11,055 nt of DNA from Betaproteobacteria bacterium (GCA_029858545.1 JAOUFA010000088.1:1-11055); one strand, 5' to 3'; positions 1-7,024 are shown, counted from the first letter of the stretch. Numbers and translations: made by a program. Notes: generated by a model from the letters alone, not told the origin.

Positions 1-41
1 CTGCTTCGTTACCTTTAGGAGCTTTCATGTCTCTTACCGAT

Positions 42-90
42 CTCGGGATTGTGAACGGTTGCGCTTTGGGCAACCGTTCACAATCCCGAG
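42..90. repeat. Perfect 21-bp hairpin 1, 7-nt loop
   Basis: Positions 42-62 are exactly complementary to 70-90, with a GCTTTGG loop at 63-69. The stem starts CTCGGG at its base and ends GGTTGC at the loop. The same GGTTGC/GCAACC tip closes hairpin 2 at 155-203. Confidence 0.95.
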
Positions 91-154
91 ACACTGAGTG
101 CAAGCAACCGCTTCGCGAAATGCCCGACATCGCGAGTTTGAACTCCCTCAGTGT

Positions 155-203
155 CTCCCTATTTCGTACGGTTGCAGAAAGCGCAACCGTACGAAATAGG
201 GAG
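155..203. repeat. Perfect 21-bp hairpin 2, 7-nt loop, inverted relative to hairpin 1
   Basis: Positions 155-175 are exactly complementary to 183-203, with an AGAAAGC loop at 176-182. The loop reverse complement (GCTTTCT) matches hairpin 1's loop GCTTTGG at 5 of 7 bases, so hairpin 2 is an inverted relative of hairpin 1. The stems agree at 15 of 21 pairs and differ at 6 pairs, all of which remain paired. The 3' arm ends in AGGGAG (198-203), a Shine-Dalgarno-like string four bases before ATG at 208. Confidence 0.95.
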
Positions 204-251
204 ATCGATGAAGATCCAAACCATCTTGGCGGTAAGGTATGCGGCCTTGGC

Positions 252-1280
252 CTAGGCCCCTGAATCAATCACGATCCTGAGTATCTTCCCCGGATTCGCC
301 TCGTATTCGGCGAGTGCCTCGGCGGTGCGCTCAAGCGGATAGGTCGCGGACACGAAATCCGACACGTCGATCTTTCCCGAGGCGACCAGGTCGATCGCCG
401 GCTGCATGTCTTCGGGTATCAGCGCGCGCGAACCGATGATACTCACTTCCTTGTAGTAGAGCGGAAAGGTGGTGAACTGCGCGCAGCATTCGTGGCTCAC
501 CGCATAGGGTGAAAGCCTTCCGCCCGGGCGCAGCATGTCCATTGCCGCCATCAGGGTTGCCGCGCCGCCCGCGGTGTCGATCACGACATCGGCGCCTGCG
601 CCACCGGTGAGGCGCCTCACCTCGTCCACCGCCTTCTCCGCACCGGTTTCGAGCGCGTGATGCGCGCCGTAGCGGCTCGCGAGGTCGAGTTTCCAGCGCG
701 TACGCGTGACCGCGATCACCGGGTCGGCACCCGCAAGCACCGCGAGCCGGGTATGCAGCAAGCCGGTCGTTCCCTGCCCCAACACCACCACCGATTCGCC
801 CGCCTTGAGGCCGATGCGCTCCTGCGCATGGCGCACGGTGGCAAGCGTCTCGATCAGCGTCGCATCGGGCAGCGGCAACGCCGGCGGCAGCGCATAGACA
901 TAGCGCGCATCGAGCTTCAGATACTGGTTGAGCGAACCTTCGACTTCGCGCCCCATCAGGCCGGCATTGCGGCACAGGTTTCCCGCGCCGCGCCGGCACA
1001 TGTCGCAGCGCCCGCAGGCGATGATCGGGTTGATGATCGCGTGCAGCCCCGCGCTCAGGCCCCGCACGCCCTCGCCGAGCGTCTCGACGGTGCCGGTCGC
1101 TTCATGTCCGAGCACCACCGGGTAGCGCACCCCCGGGTGGTCGCCGGTGTAGATCGACAGGTCGGTGTGGCACACCGCGGTCGCGGCGATACGCACCACG
1201 ACCTCGCCGGGACCGGCCTGCGGTATCGGGCGCTCGGCGATGCCGAAGCGCCGCGGTGCTTCGAGCACCGCGGTTCGCAT
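252..1280 (-). CDS. Zinc-dependent alcohol dehydrogenase (medium-chain family)
   Basis: Predicted cytoplasmic NAD(P)-dependent oxidation of an alcohol to an aldehyde or ketone; the substrate is unknown. The 342 residues match the usual length of the family. The N-terminal GroES-like domain (about 25-130) has the catalytic-zinc motif C37-H-T-D and G58-H-E60. The structural-zinc lobe has four cysteines, C89, C92, C95 and C103, in the standard spacing. The Rossmann domain (about 160-285) has the dinucleotide motif G168-Q-G-T-T-G173. The usual EP segment near the third zinc ligand reads E144-T-L here. The gene is last in the minus-strand operon, 21 nt after the M24 gene, with GGAAG five bases before the ATG. 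Its TAG stop lies inside the palindrome GGCCTAGGCC (249-258). The family assignment is secure. A role in oxidising a product of the upstream enzymes is inferred from position only. Confidence 0.93.
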   Translation of the reverse strand: MRTAVLEAPRRFGIAERPIPQAGPGEVVVRIAATAVCHTDLSIYTGDHPGVRYPVVLGHEATGTVETLGEGVRGLSAGLHAIINPIIACGRCDMCRRGAGNLCRNAGLMGREVEGSLNQYLKLDARYVYALPPALPLPDATLIETLATVRHAQERIGLKAGESVVVLGQGTTGLLHTRLAVLAGADPVIAVTRTRWKLDLASRYGAHHALETGAEKAVDEVRRLTGGAGADVVIDTAGGAATLMAAMDMLRPGGRLSPYAVSHECCAQFTTFPLYYKEVSIIGSRALIPEDMQPAIDLVASGKIDVSDFVSATYPLERTAEALAEYEANPGKILRIVIDSGA

Positions 1281-1301
1281 GCTTGCTTCCGTGCCTCGCG
1301 C

Positions 1302-2579
1302 CTACTGGCCCGCGCGCTTGCCGTAGCTCGCGTAGCCCGGCATCGGGTCGACTACCGTGATCTGCTCGACCGGGAAGTTGGACACGATCTCGATCGAGTC
1401 CTTGTGCACGATCAGCATCTCCTCGATCCTCACGCCCCACTGGTGTGCCTTGCCGTGCTGGGTCTCGAGCGCGAAGGTCATGCCTTCCTGGATCTCGACC
1501 GGATGGTCGAGCGACCAGATGCGCGAGATCACCGGCGGGTCGTATTGCGCGAGTCCCAGCCCGTGGCCCCACAGGTTCGCCGCGGCCTGGTCCTCCTCCT
1601 CGTAGCCCCAGGCCTCCTTCGCCGAAGGCCACTTCAGCGCGATGTCGCGCGTGGTCGCGCCGACCTTCACCGCCTTGATCGAGTCGTAGAGCCACTTCAG
1701 CGCGGTGGCGTAATAGTCCTTCATTTCCTGCGTAGGCTCCTTGCCGACGATGTAGGTGCGGTAGTAGCAGGACTTGTAGCCGTTCCAGGTCAGCGCGGCG
1801 AGGTCCATGAACACCATGTCGCCGGGCTTGATGATGCGGTCGGAGAAATTGCGCCAGTTCGGCCAGGTATTCAGTCCCGAGGACACGATCACGTCCTCGA
1901 CATCCTCCATGCCCGGGATGTTGTAGAGGAATTCCATGATGTGCGCGGTCAGCTGGTTCTCGGTAAGGCCGGGTCTGAGGAATTTCATGAACTCCCAGTG
2001 CGCCGCATCGCCGATCGCGCCGACCTGGCGGAAGCATTCCTGTTCGTCCTGGTTCTTGACGGCACGCGCCTCCATCATCGGCGTCATGCCGTCGACCCAG
2101 TCGATCTTCTCTTCCTTGAAGATCTGGATCATGTTGATGTCGACGAAATCGACGCCGAGCTTCTGACCCTCGACACCCGCCTGCTTCATCGCCTTCTTGA
2201 TGCCGGCGGTGAACTTCTTCACCTGCGCGAGCGAAGCCGGACCCGCGGCGCCCTTGATCCAGGCGTAGGAATACTTGATGTGATCCTGCGGAATCCAGGG
2301 CGAGTGGCGCGCGATGTGCTGGCCGATGTCACCCTGCTCGAACAGCACCGGCGCGTCGTCGCCGCACAGGATCGCGTAGCGCAGACCGGGCTTGAGGCGG
2401 TTCCAGCCCGGAGTGAGCGTGCTGGTAATGTAGCGCACGTTCTCGTCGTACATGCACAGGATCGCGCCCAGGCCGTGCGCCTTCATGCGCGCGCGCGCGC
2501 GCTCCAGTCGGTACTTGCGCAGCCGGTCCCAATTGATGCGTTCCTGCCAGTCCAAGCCCACCATGCCTACGTTTGCCAT
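1302..2579 (-). CDS. M24 (creatinase/Xaa-Pro peptidase-like) family protein
   Basis: A pita-bread-fold protein of 425 residues, related to Xaa-Pro peptidases, creatinase and the DMSP lyase DddP. The N-terminal creatinase-type domain covers about 20-165 and the catalytic domain about 175-410. Of the usual five metal ligands, D259 (VFMDL), H339 (WGHGLGL), E372 (ALETQ) and E386 (VRIEEM) can be matched. The second Asp of the GYxSDxxRT motif is Cys (G267-Y-K-S-C271-Y-Y-R-T275). A standard dinuclear metal site is therefore doubtful, and the reaction could be metal-independent, creatinase-like C-N hydrolysis or a lyase. The start has a strong GGAGG (2585-2589) five bases upstream. It lies 80 nt after the Bug gene. 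A TAGAAT hexamer on the minus strand (2616-2621) has no convincing -35 partner. No signal peptide is visible, so it is probably cytoplasmic. The fold is certain; the function is open. Confidence 0.88.
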   Translation of the reverse strand: MANVGMVGLDWQERINWDRLRKYRLERARARMKAHGLGAILCMYDENVRYITSTLTPGWNRLKPGLRYAILCGDDAPVLFEQGDIGQHIARHSPWIPQDHIKYSYAWIKGAAGPASLAQVKKFTAGIKKAMKQAGVEGQKLGVDFVDINMIQIFKEEKIDWVDGMTPMMEARAVKNQDEQECFRQVGAIGDAAHWEFMKFLRPGLTENQLTAHIMEFLYNIPGMEDVEDVIVSSGLNTWPNWRNFSDRIIKPGDMVFMDLAALTWNGYKSCYYRTYIVGKEPTQEMKDYYATALKWLYDSIKAVKVGATTRDIALKWPSAKEAWGYEEEDQAAANLWGHGLGLAQYDPPVISRIWSLDHPVEIQEGMTFALETQHGKAHQWGVRIEEMLIVHKDSIEIVSNFPVEQITVVDPMPGYASYGKRAGQ

Positions 2580-2659
2580 CCAAGCCTCCGCTTATTCAAA
2601 TGGGTACTGACGGGAATTCTACCGCGCCGCCAATCCGTTGCGTATCCCCGACTGCGAAT

Positions 2660-3655
2660 CTAGTCGGCGATCGCGCCCGATTCCTTGACCACTTTTGCCC
2701 AGCGTACGGTTTCGCTTTCGATGAACCCGCCGAACGCCTCGGGCGACGGACTCGCCAGCACGAGCACGCCGCCGTTCGAGTAACGCTGTGCGACTTCCGG
2801 CGCGGCCATGGTCTTCAGGACGGCCGCATGCAACTTCGCCACGATCGGCGCCGGCGTGCCCGCAGGCGCAAGCAACCCCTGCCACGACGAGGCGACCATA
2901 TCGTAGCCCTGCTCGACCAGGGTCGGCACCTCGGGTAACTGGGGCAGGCGGTTCTTCGTCGTCACCGCCAGCGCCCGCAGCCGCCCGCTCTTGATGTGCC
3001 CCATCGCCGAGGACATGGTCGTGAACATGACCGGGACCTGGCCGCCAATGACGTCCGCGACCGCCTGGCCGGCGCCGGCCTTGTATGGAACGTGGATCAT
3101 GTCCATTCCGCCCACGATACCGCGAAACAACTCCATCTCGAGGCGGTTCATGCTCCCTGCACCGGGCGAGGCGAACGCGAGCTTGCCCTGGTTCGCCTTC
3201 ACCTGCTCGATGAAGCCCCTCACCGTCTGACCGGCGAAGGAAGGATTCGCGATCAGTACATCGGGCGTGTCGGCGACGAGCGAGATCGGCGCAAAATCCT
3301 TGAGCGGCCTGACCCGGAGCGTCTTCTGAAACACGCTCGGGTTGATCGCCAGAGTTCCGACGTTGCCGAGAAACAGCGTATAGCCGTCGGGCGCCGAGTT
3401 CGCCGCGACACCCATGCCGACGTTGCCCGCCGCGCCGGCGCGGTTCTCGATCACGATTTGCTGTCCGAGCAGCTCCGAGAGCTTGGGCTGGATGATGCGC
3501 GCGACGAAGTCCGACGCCCCGCCGGGGCCGAAGGGCACGATCACATGCACCGGTTTGCTGGGATAGTCGCCTTGCGCAAGCGCTGCGCCGCCTGTCAACG
3601 CGATGATTCCCAGGGCGACACATCCCCGTATCAGACCTGAATTGAATCCCCTCAT
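2660..3655 (-). CDS. Bug/TctC-family periplasmic substrate-binding protein (receptor 1)
   Basis: A 331-residue periplasmic binding protein of the tripartite tricarboxylate transporter receptor (Bug) family. Members bind carboxylates, aromatic acids or related small acids. A signal peptide is clear: Arg near the start, a hydrophobic core at about 12-26 and likely cleavage after A-L-A27 before QGDYPSKP. Family motifs are VPFGPGGASD (40-49), IENRAGAAGN (69-78), PDGYTLFLGN (89-98) and HVPYKAGAGQ near the middle. The ATG has GGGAGG (3661-3666) five bases upstream. It lies between gfo1 (75-nt gap) and the M24 gene (80-nt gap), all on the same strand. No TctA or TctB membrane subunit is in the window, so it would have to work with a transporter encoded elsewhere or act as a sensor. 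The ligand is unknown. Confidence 0.95.
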   Translation of the reverse strand: MRGFNSGLIRGCVALGIIALTGGAALAQGDYPSKPVHVIVPFGPGGASDFVARIIQPKLSELLGQQIVIENRAGAAGNVGMGVAANSAPDGYTLFLGNVGTLAINPSVFQKTLRVRPLKDFAPISLVADTPDVLIANPSFAGQTVRGFIEQVKANQGKLAFASPGAGSMNRLEMELFRGIVGGMDMIHVPYKAGAGQAVADVIGGQVPVMFTTMSSAMGHIKSGRLRALAVTTKNRLPQLPEVPTLVEQGYDMVASSWQGLLAPAGTPAPIVAKLHAAVLKTMAAPEVAQRYSNGGVLVLASPSPEAFGGFIESETVRWAKVVKESGAIAD

Positions 3656-3686
3656 GGTGACCTCCCAGTTGAACTACCCGTAGTGA

Positions 3687-3712
3687 CTCTCATGCGCCGG
3701 CGGCTCTCATGC
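3687..3712. repeat. 9-bp direct repeat in the gfo1-Bug1 gap
   Basis: CTCTCATGC occurs at 3687-3695 and again at 3704-3712 (GCATGAGAG on the transcribed strand), 17 bp apart, in the 75-nt space before the Bug receptor 1 gene. This could be a regulatory site or chance. No good promoter hexamers are evident alongside it. Confidence 0.5.
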
Positions 3713-3730
3713 TCCGCCCGTGCACGACGC

Positions 3731-4843
3731 TCAGTATGCCTCGTCTTCCGGGGCGAGCGGCAGCTTCACCGGTGCCCGGCGGCGCGCCGACAAATCGAGC
3801 GCCTTGGTAAGCATCAACCGGTTGTGCGCCTCCTCCACCGTCGTCGCGGGCGTCGGAACGCCGAGCGACACCCGGTTGAGCCACGATTCCGTTTCGTCGC
3901 GCATCGGTCCGCGCAACTCGCCCAGCGCCATGTCTCCCGGCGGATAACTCCCCATGAAATCGACCAGCCTGCTCTTGTCCGGCAAATAGCCCTCCGACTG
4001 CGGCGCGCTCACCGCGAGCACGATATCGCGATGCGTGTCGTCGATCGTCAGCACGCCGGTGGTTCCCACGATCCCCACTTCGAGACTGTACACCGCCGCC
4101 GGCCAGGTGACCGGCAGCGACCAGGTCATCGCCAGGTGATACACGCTGCCGTCCGAGAACATGATCATCCCGGCGGTCGAGTCGATTCCCTTCCACTCGG
4201 GCCCGAGGACCTTGTCGATCGAGCGGGCGTAGCACTCCACCGGGGTCTTTGCCTCCATCATCCACATCACGATGTCGAGTGCGTGGGTGCCCGAGATCAC
4301 CATCGGCGAGATCGTCTCGGGCTTGTCGGTGCGGCGGTAGTTGTCGATCGCGACCAGCCGGTTCATGAACGCGCGCGAGGTGACGAGCGTCACGTCGCCG
4401 AGCGCACCACTTTGCACCTTCTCCTTCGCCGCGAGCCAGCGCCGGCGAAAACGTTGCGTGTAGCCGACCACCGCATCGACGCCCGCGGAACGGATCGCGT
4501 GCGCGACGCGCGCGGAGTCGGCGAGATCGGTGGCGAGCGGCTTTTCGATCAGCAGCGGAATCTTGCGCTCGAGCGCCGAAAAGATGGGGTCGACGTGCAG
4601 GTGCTCGTCGGTGGCGATGATCGCCGCATTGACCTCGGATCGGGCGAGCAGCTCGCGATGATCGGCGGTGACGAAATCGGCGCCGACCTTTTGCGCGACC
4701 AGTTTGGCGCGCTCGGGATTCTTCTCCGCAATGCCGATCCATTCGACCTGCGGATGGCGCGCGGCGACCTCGCCGCGAAACAGACCGACGCGACCCGCAC
4801 CGACGATGGCGAGCCCTATGCCCTTGGCTTTACGATCACGCAT
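3731..4843 (-). CDS. Gfo/Idh/MocA-family oxidoreductase (gfo1)
   Basis: A 370-residue NAD(P)-dependent oxidoreductase of the glucose-fructose oxidoreductase/inositol dehydrogenase/MocA family, predicted to be cytoplasmic. The N-terminal Rossmann fold has V14-G-A-G-R-V-G20. The family EKP motif is at E100-K-P102, with the Lys expected to take part in catalysis. The C-terminal alpha/beta domain has the active-site pattern G185-T-H187-A-L-D190. The ATG lies 3 nt after the stop of gfo2, with GGGGAG (4851-4856) overlapping the end of that gene, so translation is probably coupled. It is a diverged paralogue of gfo2. Both share WSLP, then a G..G turn, then DD-x-HRD. The substrate (sugar, polyol, sugar acid or a trans-dihydrodiol) cannot be told from the sequence. 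Confidence 0.93.
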   Translation of the reverse strand: MRDRKAKGIGLAIVGAGRVGLFRGEVAARHPQVEWIGIAEKNPERAKLVAQKVGADFVTADHRELLARSEVNAAIIATDEHLHVDPIFSALERKIPLLIEKPLATDLADSARVAHAIRSAGVDAVVGYTQRFRRRWLAAKEKVQSGALGDVTLVTSRAFMNRLVAIDNYRRTDKPETISPMVISGTHALDIVMWMMEAKTPVECYARSIDKVLGPEWKGIDSTAGMIMFSDGSVYHLAMTWSLPVTWPAAVYSLEVGIVGTTGVLTIDDTHRDIVLAVSAPQSEGYLPDKSRLVDFMGSYPPGDMALGELRGPMRDETESWLNRVSLGVPTPATTVEEAHNRLMLTKALDLSARRRAPVKLPLAPEDEAY

Positions 4844-4846
4844 CGG

Positions 4847-5914
4847 CTATCTCCCCGCCGCGGCACGCGGTTTCGCCGCGGGCAGCGGCAGCGTGACGAT
4901 CTCATTGCGCTCCGCCGAAAGATCGGCTGCCATATAGACCTCCATCACCATGCGCGCATGTTCGGGCGTGACGAGCACCGGCTTGTCGTTCGCCACGGCA
5001 TCGAGGAAATGCAGCGTTTCGGCCGCCATCGGCCCGGCGTAGGCATGCTCGACCGGTTCGCCCGGCATCGACGACATCGGCAACTGCATGCCCTGGCGCA
5101 TCGTATTCAGCACCACGTCGCGATGACTGTCGTCGAGAAACACCGAGCCATCGCTGCCGATCATCTCGATCCAGGTCGTGCACGCGTTTGGATAACCGGG
5201 CGGCAGGCTCCAGCCGCCGCCGACCACGAACGAGGCTCCGTTATCGAGCGTCACCGTGATCCACTGGTTGTCGGGCACATCGCCGCCGCTCGCCTCGCGC
5301 ATCGCGCCGTAGTTGATCTGCGAGTACACGCGCACCGGTTTCGCGGGCTCGAAACACCAGAGCAGGAAGTCCAGATCGTGGGTGCATTCCATCGCTGCGG
5401 GCGAAAGCTTGGTGCGACCGGATATCTTCTTGCCGAGACTCCGCGTCAGGTGGCGGCTCACCAGCGCGCTCACCGGCCTGCCGATCGCGCCCTCGCGAAT
5501 CGACTTGCGCACATAAGCGTACTTGGCGTTGAAGCGTTGCGAGTAGCCGATCGTGAATTTGAGGTGGTTTCGCTTGGCGATCGCGAGCAGTTCGTCGGCC
5601 TGCGCGAGTTCCATCGCGATCGGTTTTTCCAGAAAGACGTGTTTGCCCGCGAGCAGGCACTCGCGCGCCATCGGATAATGGGTGTCCTCGGGAGTCGCCG
5701 AGATGTAGACCGCGGCGATCGAACCATGGCGAGAAATCGCATGCCAGTCCTCGGTCGCAGTCGCCGCGCCGGTGGCCTTCGCGACCTCATCGAGCCGGTC
5801 CGGGCGGATCTCGGCGATATGCAGCGCCTTCACGAGCGCCTGTCTGGCCAGCGTCTCGGCGCGAATACCGCCGCACCAGCCGGTCCCGATTACCCCCACC
5901 TCGACTTGTCGCAT
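4847..5914 (-). CDS. Gfo/Idh/MocA-family oxidoreductase (gfo2), first gene of operon
   Basis: A 355-residue oxidoreductase of the same family as its neighbour gfo1. It shows G10-T-G-W-C-G15 in the Rossmann fold, E96-K-P98, and T178-H179-D-L-D182 as the likely catalytic His/Asp. I chose the ATG at 5912-5914 because family members begin a few residues before the GxGxxG strand. A longer in-frame form starts with TTG at 5947 and adds 11 residues. Neither start has a strong ribosome binding site. This is the first gene of the minus-strand operon and is divergent from lysR. Retention of catalytic motifs in both paralogues suggests that both are active, on different substrates or as a hetero-oligomer; that is inference. 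Confidence 0.92.
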   Translation of the reverse strand: MRQVEVGVIGTGWCGGIRAETLARQALVKALHIAEIRPDRLDEVAKATGAATATEDWHAISRHGSIAAVYISATPEDTHYPMARECLLAGKHVFLEKPIAMELAQADELLAIAKRNHLKFTIGYSQRFNAKYAYVRKSIREGAIGRPVSALVSRHLTRSLGKKISGRTKLSPAAMECTHDLDFLLWCFEPAKPVRVYSQINYGAMREASGGDVPDNQWITVTLDNGASFVVGGGWSLPPGYPNACTTWIEMIGSDGSVFLDDSHRDVVLNTMRQGMQLPMSSMPGEPVEHAYAGPMAAETLHFLDAVANDKPVLVTPEHARMVMEVYMAADLSAERNEIVTLPLPAAKPRAAAGR

Positions 5915-6044
5915 GGCAACTTGCTGCACGGTTCGTCTCACCCTCAAGAGCGGAAGCGGTCAATGTACCGGCGCGCTATGATTCGGACCAACACCATTTA
6001 TTGATTCGTGTCATGCTGATTCTGCATATCTGCCGAAGGGCCTT
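5915..6044. promoter_or_regulatory. Divergent control region between gfo2 operon and lysR
   Basis: This spacer should hold both promoters and the LysR binding site. TGATTC occurs three times in the same orientation, at 5979-5984, 6002-6007 and 6017-6022; the first two extend to TGATTCG. For the operon, TTGGTC (5986-5991) and TACATT (5962-5967) on the minus strand are 18 bp apart, which is a weak match. For lysR, TTGATT (6001-6006) could be a -35, but the -10 near 6024-6030 is poor. I did not find a clean T-N11-A palindrome. The AT-richer stretch at about 5978-6030 contrasts with the surrounding GC-rich DNA. Confidence 0.5.
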
Positions 6045-7010
6045 ATGGACCTGCGCGCGCTGAAGTGCTTCGTCTGGGTCGCCGACCTGGGCAGCATCAC
6101 GCGCGCGGCGACCGAACTCGGCATCGTGCAGCCGGCGCTGAGCCGCCATATCCAGCGCGTCGAGGGCGAATTGGGTACGCCGCTCTTCACGCGCCTGCCG
6201 CGCGGCGTGCAGCTCACGCCGGCGGGGCGCCAGTTTCTCGAGCATGCGCGGCGCATCCTGCGCGAAGTGGAGCGTGCGAAGAGCGAGCTGAAGGTGAGGC
6301 CCGCCGCGGTGAAGGGCCGTGTCGCGCTGGGCCTGTCGCCGACCATCGCACCGGTGATCGCGCCGGGCTGCCTCGAGCGGGCGCGACGCTACCTGCCCGA
6401 TGTGATTCTGCGCGTCGTCGAGGGATTCAGTCCGATCCTGCAGGACCACCTGATTGCCGGCCAGCTCGATCTCGCGCTGCTCACCAATCCGTCGGCCAGC
6501 GCGATGCTGCGCTTCGTGCCGCTCGTCTCGGAGCCGATCGTCGTCGTCAGCCCGCCCGGCGCGCGCCGTTTCTACACCCTGGATGATCTGTGCCGCGAAC
6601 CGGTCACCGTCACCTCCGGCATCCGTGCAATGGTCGAGGACCAGATCCGCAAGCACGGCAGGCGCCTTGAAATCGCCGTCGAGATCGACTCGATCGAAGC
6701 GATCCGCAGACTGCTGCTGCGCGAGAGCGCGATCACGCTGGTGCCGGTATCGGCCTTCCGCGACGAACTCGACGCGGGACACCTCGACGCGCTGCCGATC
6801 GTCGACGCGAACGTGCACCGGCTGCTGGTGCTCGCGACGCGTGCCGCGGGCAAACCGCCGGCCGCGCTCGATCAGGTTGCGGAGATCGTGACCCAGGAAG
6901 TGAATGCGCTCAGCGAACAGGGCGCGTTCAGCCTCGCGCCGGAGTGGGGAAGCACACGCAAGGACGGCGGGCGAAGCCTGCCGCGCCGTGGGACGAAGCG
7001 GCCGGCTTAA
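6045..7010 (+). CDS. LysR-type transcriptional regulator
   Basis: A 321-residue LysR-family DNA-binding regulator. The N-terminal winged helix-turn-helix (about 1-60) reads GSITRAATELGIVQPALSR, with the recognition helix around 28-38, then PLFTR and LTPAG (57-61). A linker helix (about 62-85) leads to the effector-binding domain (about 91-295). The C-terminal tail (about 296-321) is Arg/Gly-rich and longer than usual. AAGGG lies four bases before the ATG. Divergent orientation to the gfo2-adh operon is the classic arrangement for a LysR regulator and its target. The inducer is probably the substrate or an intermediate of that pathway (inference). It converges with the CocE-like gene, with a 60-nt gap. 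Confidence 0.95.
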   Translation: MDLRALKCFVWVADLGSITRAATELGIVQPALSRHIQRVEGELGTPLFTRLPRGVQLTPAGRQFLEHARRILREVERAKSELKVRPAAVKGRVALGLSPTIAPVIAPGCLERARRYLPDVILRVVEGFSPILQDHLIAGQLDLALLTNPSASAMLRFVPLVSEPIVVVSPPGARRFYTLDDLCREPVTVTSGIRAMVEDQIRKHGRRLEIAVEIDSIEAIRRLLLRESAITLVPVSAFRDELDAGHLDALPIVDANVHRLLVLATRAAGKPPAALDQVAEIVTQEVNALSEQGAFSLAPEWGSTRKDGGRSLPRRGTKRPA

Positions 7011-7024
7011 CGCGTTGCGGCGAT

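Larger units (their letters stand above)
38..207. repeat. Compound palindromic element: perfect four-way-junction fold
   Basis: Four complementary segments abut with no unpaired base between them. CGAT (38-41) pairs with ATCG (204-207). Hairpin 1 occupies 42-90. ACACTGAG (91-98) pairs with CTCAGTGT (147-154). Hairpin 2 occupies 155-203. As single-stranded DNA or RNA this would give a cruciform with a fully paired junction. The 48-nt distal loop (99-146) has weaker self-complementarity, for example AAGC/GCTT around 102-113 and TCGCGA at 113-118 and 130-135. The element lies directly 3' of the minus-strand alcohol dehydrogenase gene, whose stop is at 252-254. There is no T-tract beside either hairpin, so a classical terminator is unlikely. 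Its nature is unknown: a REPIN/MITE-like element, a structured RNA or a protein-binding cruciform are all possible. The base pairing is read directly; the class is inference. Confidence 0.8.

Noticed and set aside
38..207. CRISPR array, integron attC site or intrinsic terminator
   Set aside because: There are only two hairpins, in inverted rather than direct repetition and without uniform spacers. There is no RYYYAAC/GTTRRRY attC framework and no T-tract after either stem.
27..263. 78-codon plus-strand frame with AGGAG (17-21) five bases before its ATG
   Set aside because: The frame runs straight through both perfect hairpins, has no recognisable domain and overlaps the end of the dehydrogenase gene. 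The base-pairing constraint explains the sequence better than coding does. The start signal might belong to a gene interrupted by the element, but nothing downstream supports this.
657..2663. Long plus-strand open frame (668 codons) antisense to the dehydrogenase and M24 genes
   Set aside because: It is an Arg/His/Asp-rich translation without a recognisable domain, typical of the strand opposite GC-rich genes. The minus-strand frames have complete catalytic motifs.
3653..3695. 13-codon frame (MRVTTGSSTGRSP) whose TGA overlaps the Bug receptor 1 start codon
   Set aside because: An ATGA overlap suggests coupling, but the small frame has no ribosome binding site and nothing else supports translation.
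3683..6004. Very long plus-strand open frame (773 codons) opposite gfo1 and gfo2
   Set aside because: It is an antisense shadow of high-GC coding DNA. The two minus-strand frames carry full Gfo/Idh/MocA motifs, coupled spacing and a ribosome binding site.
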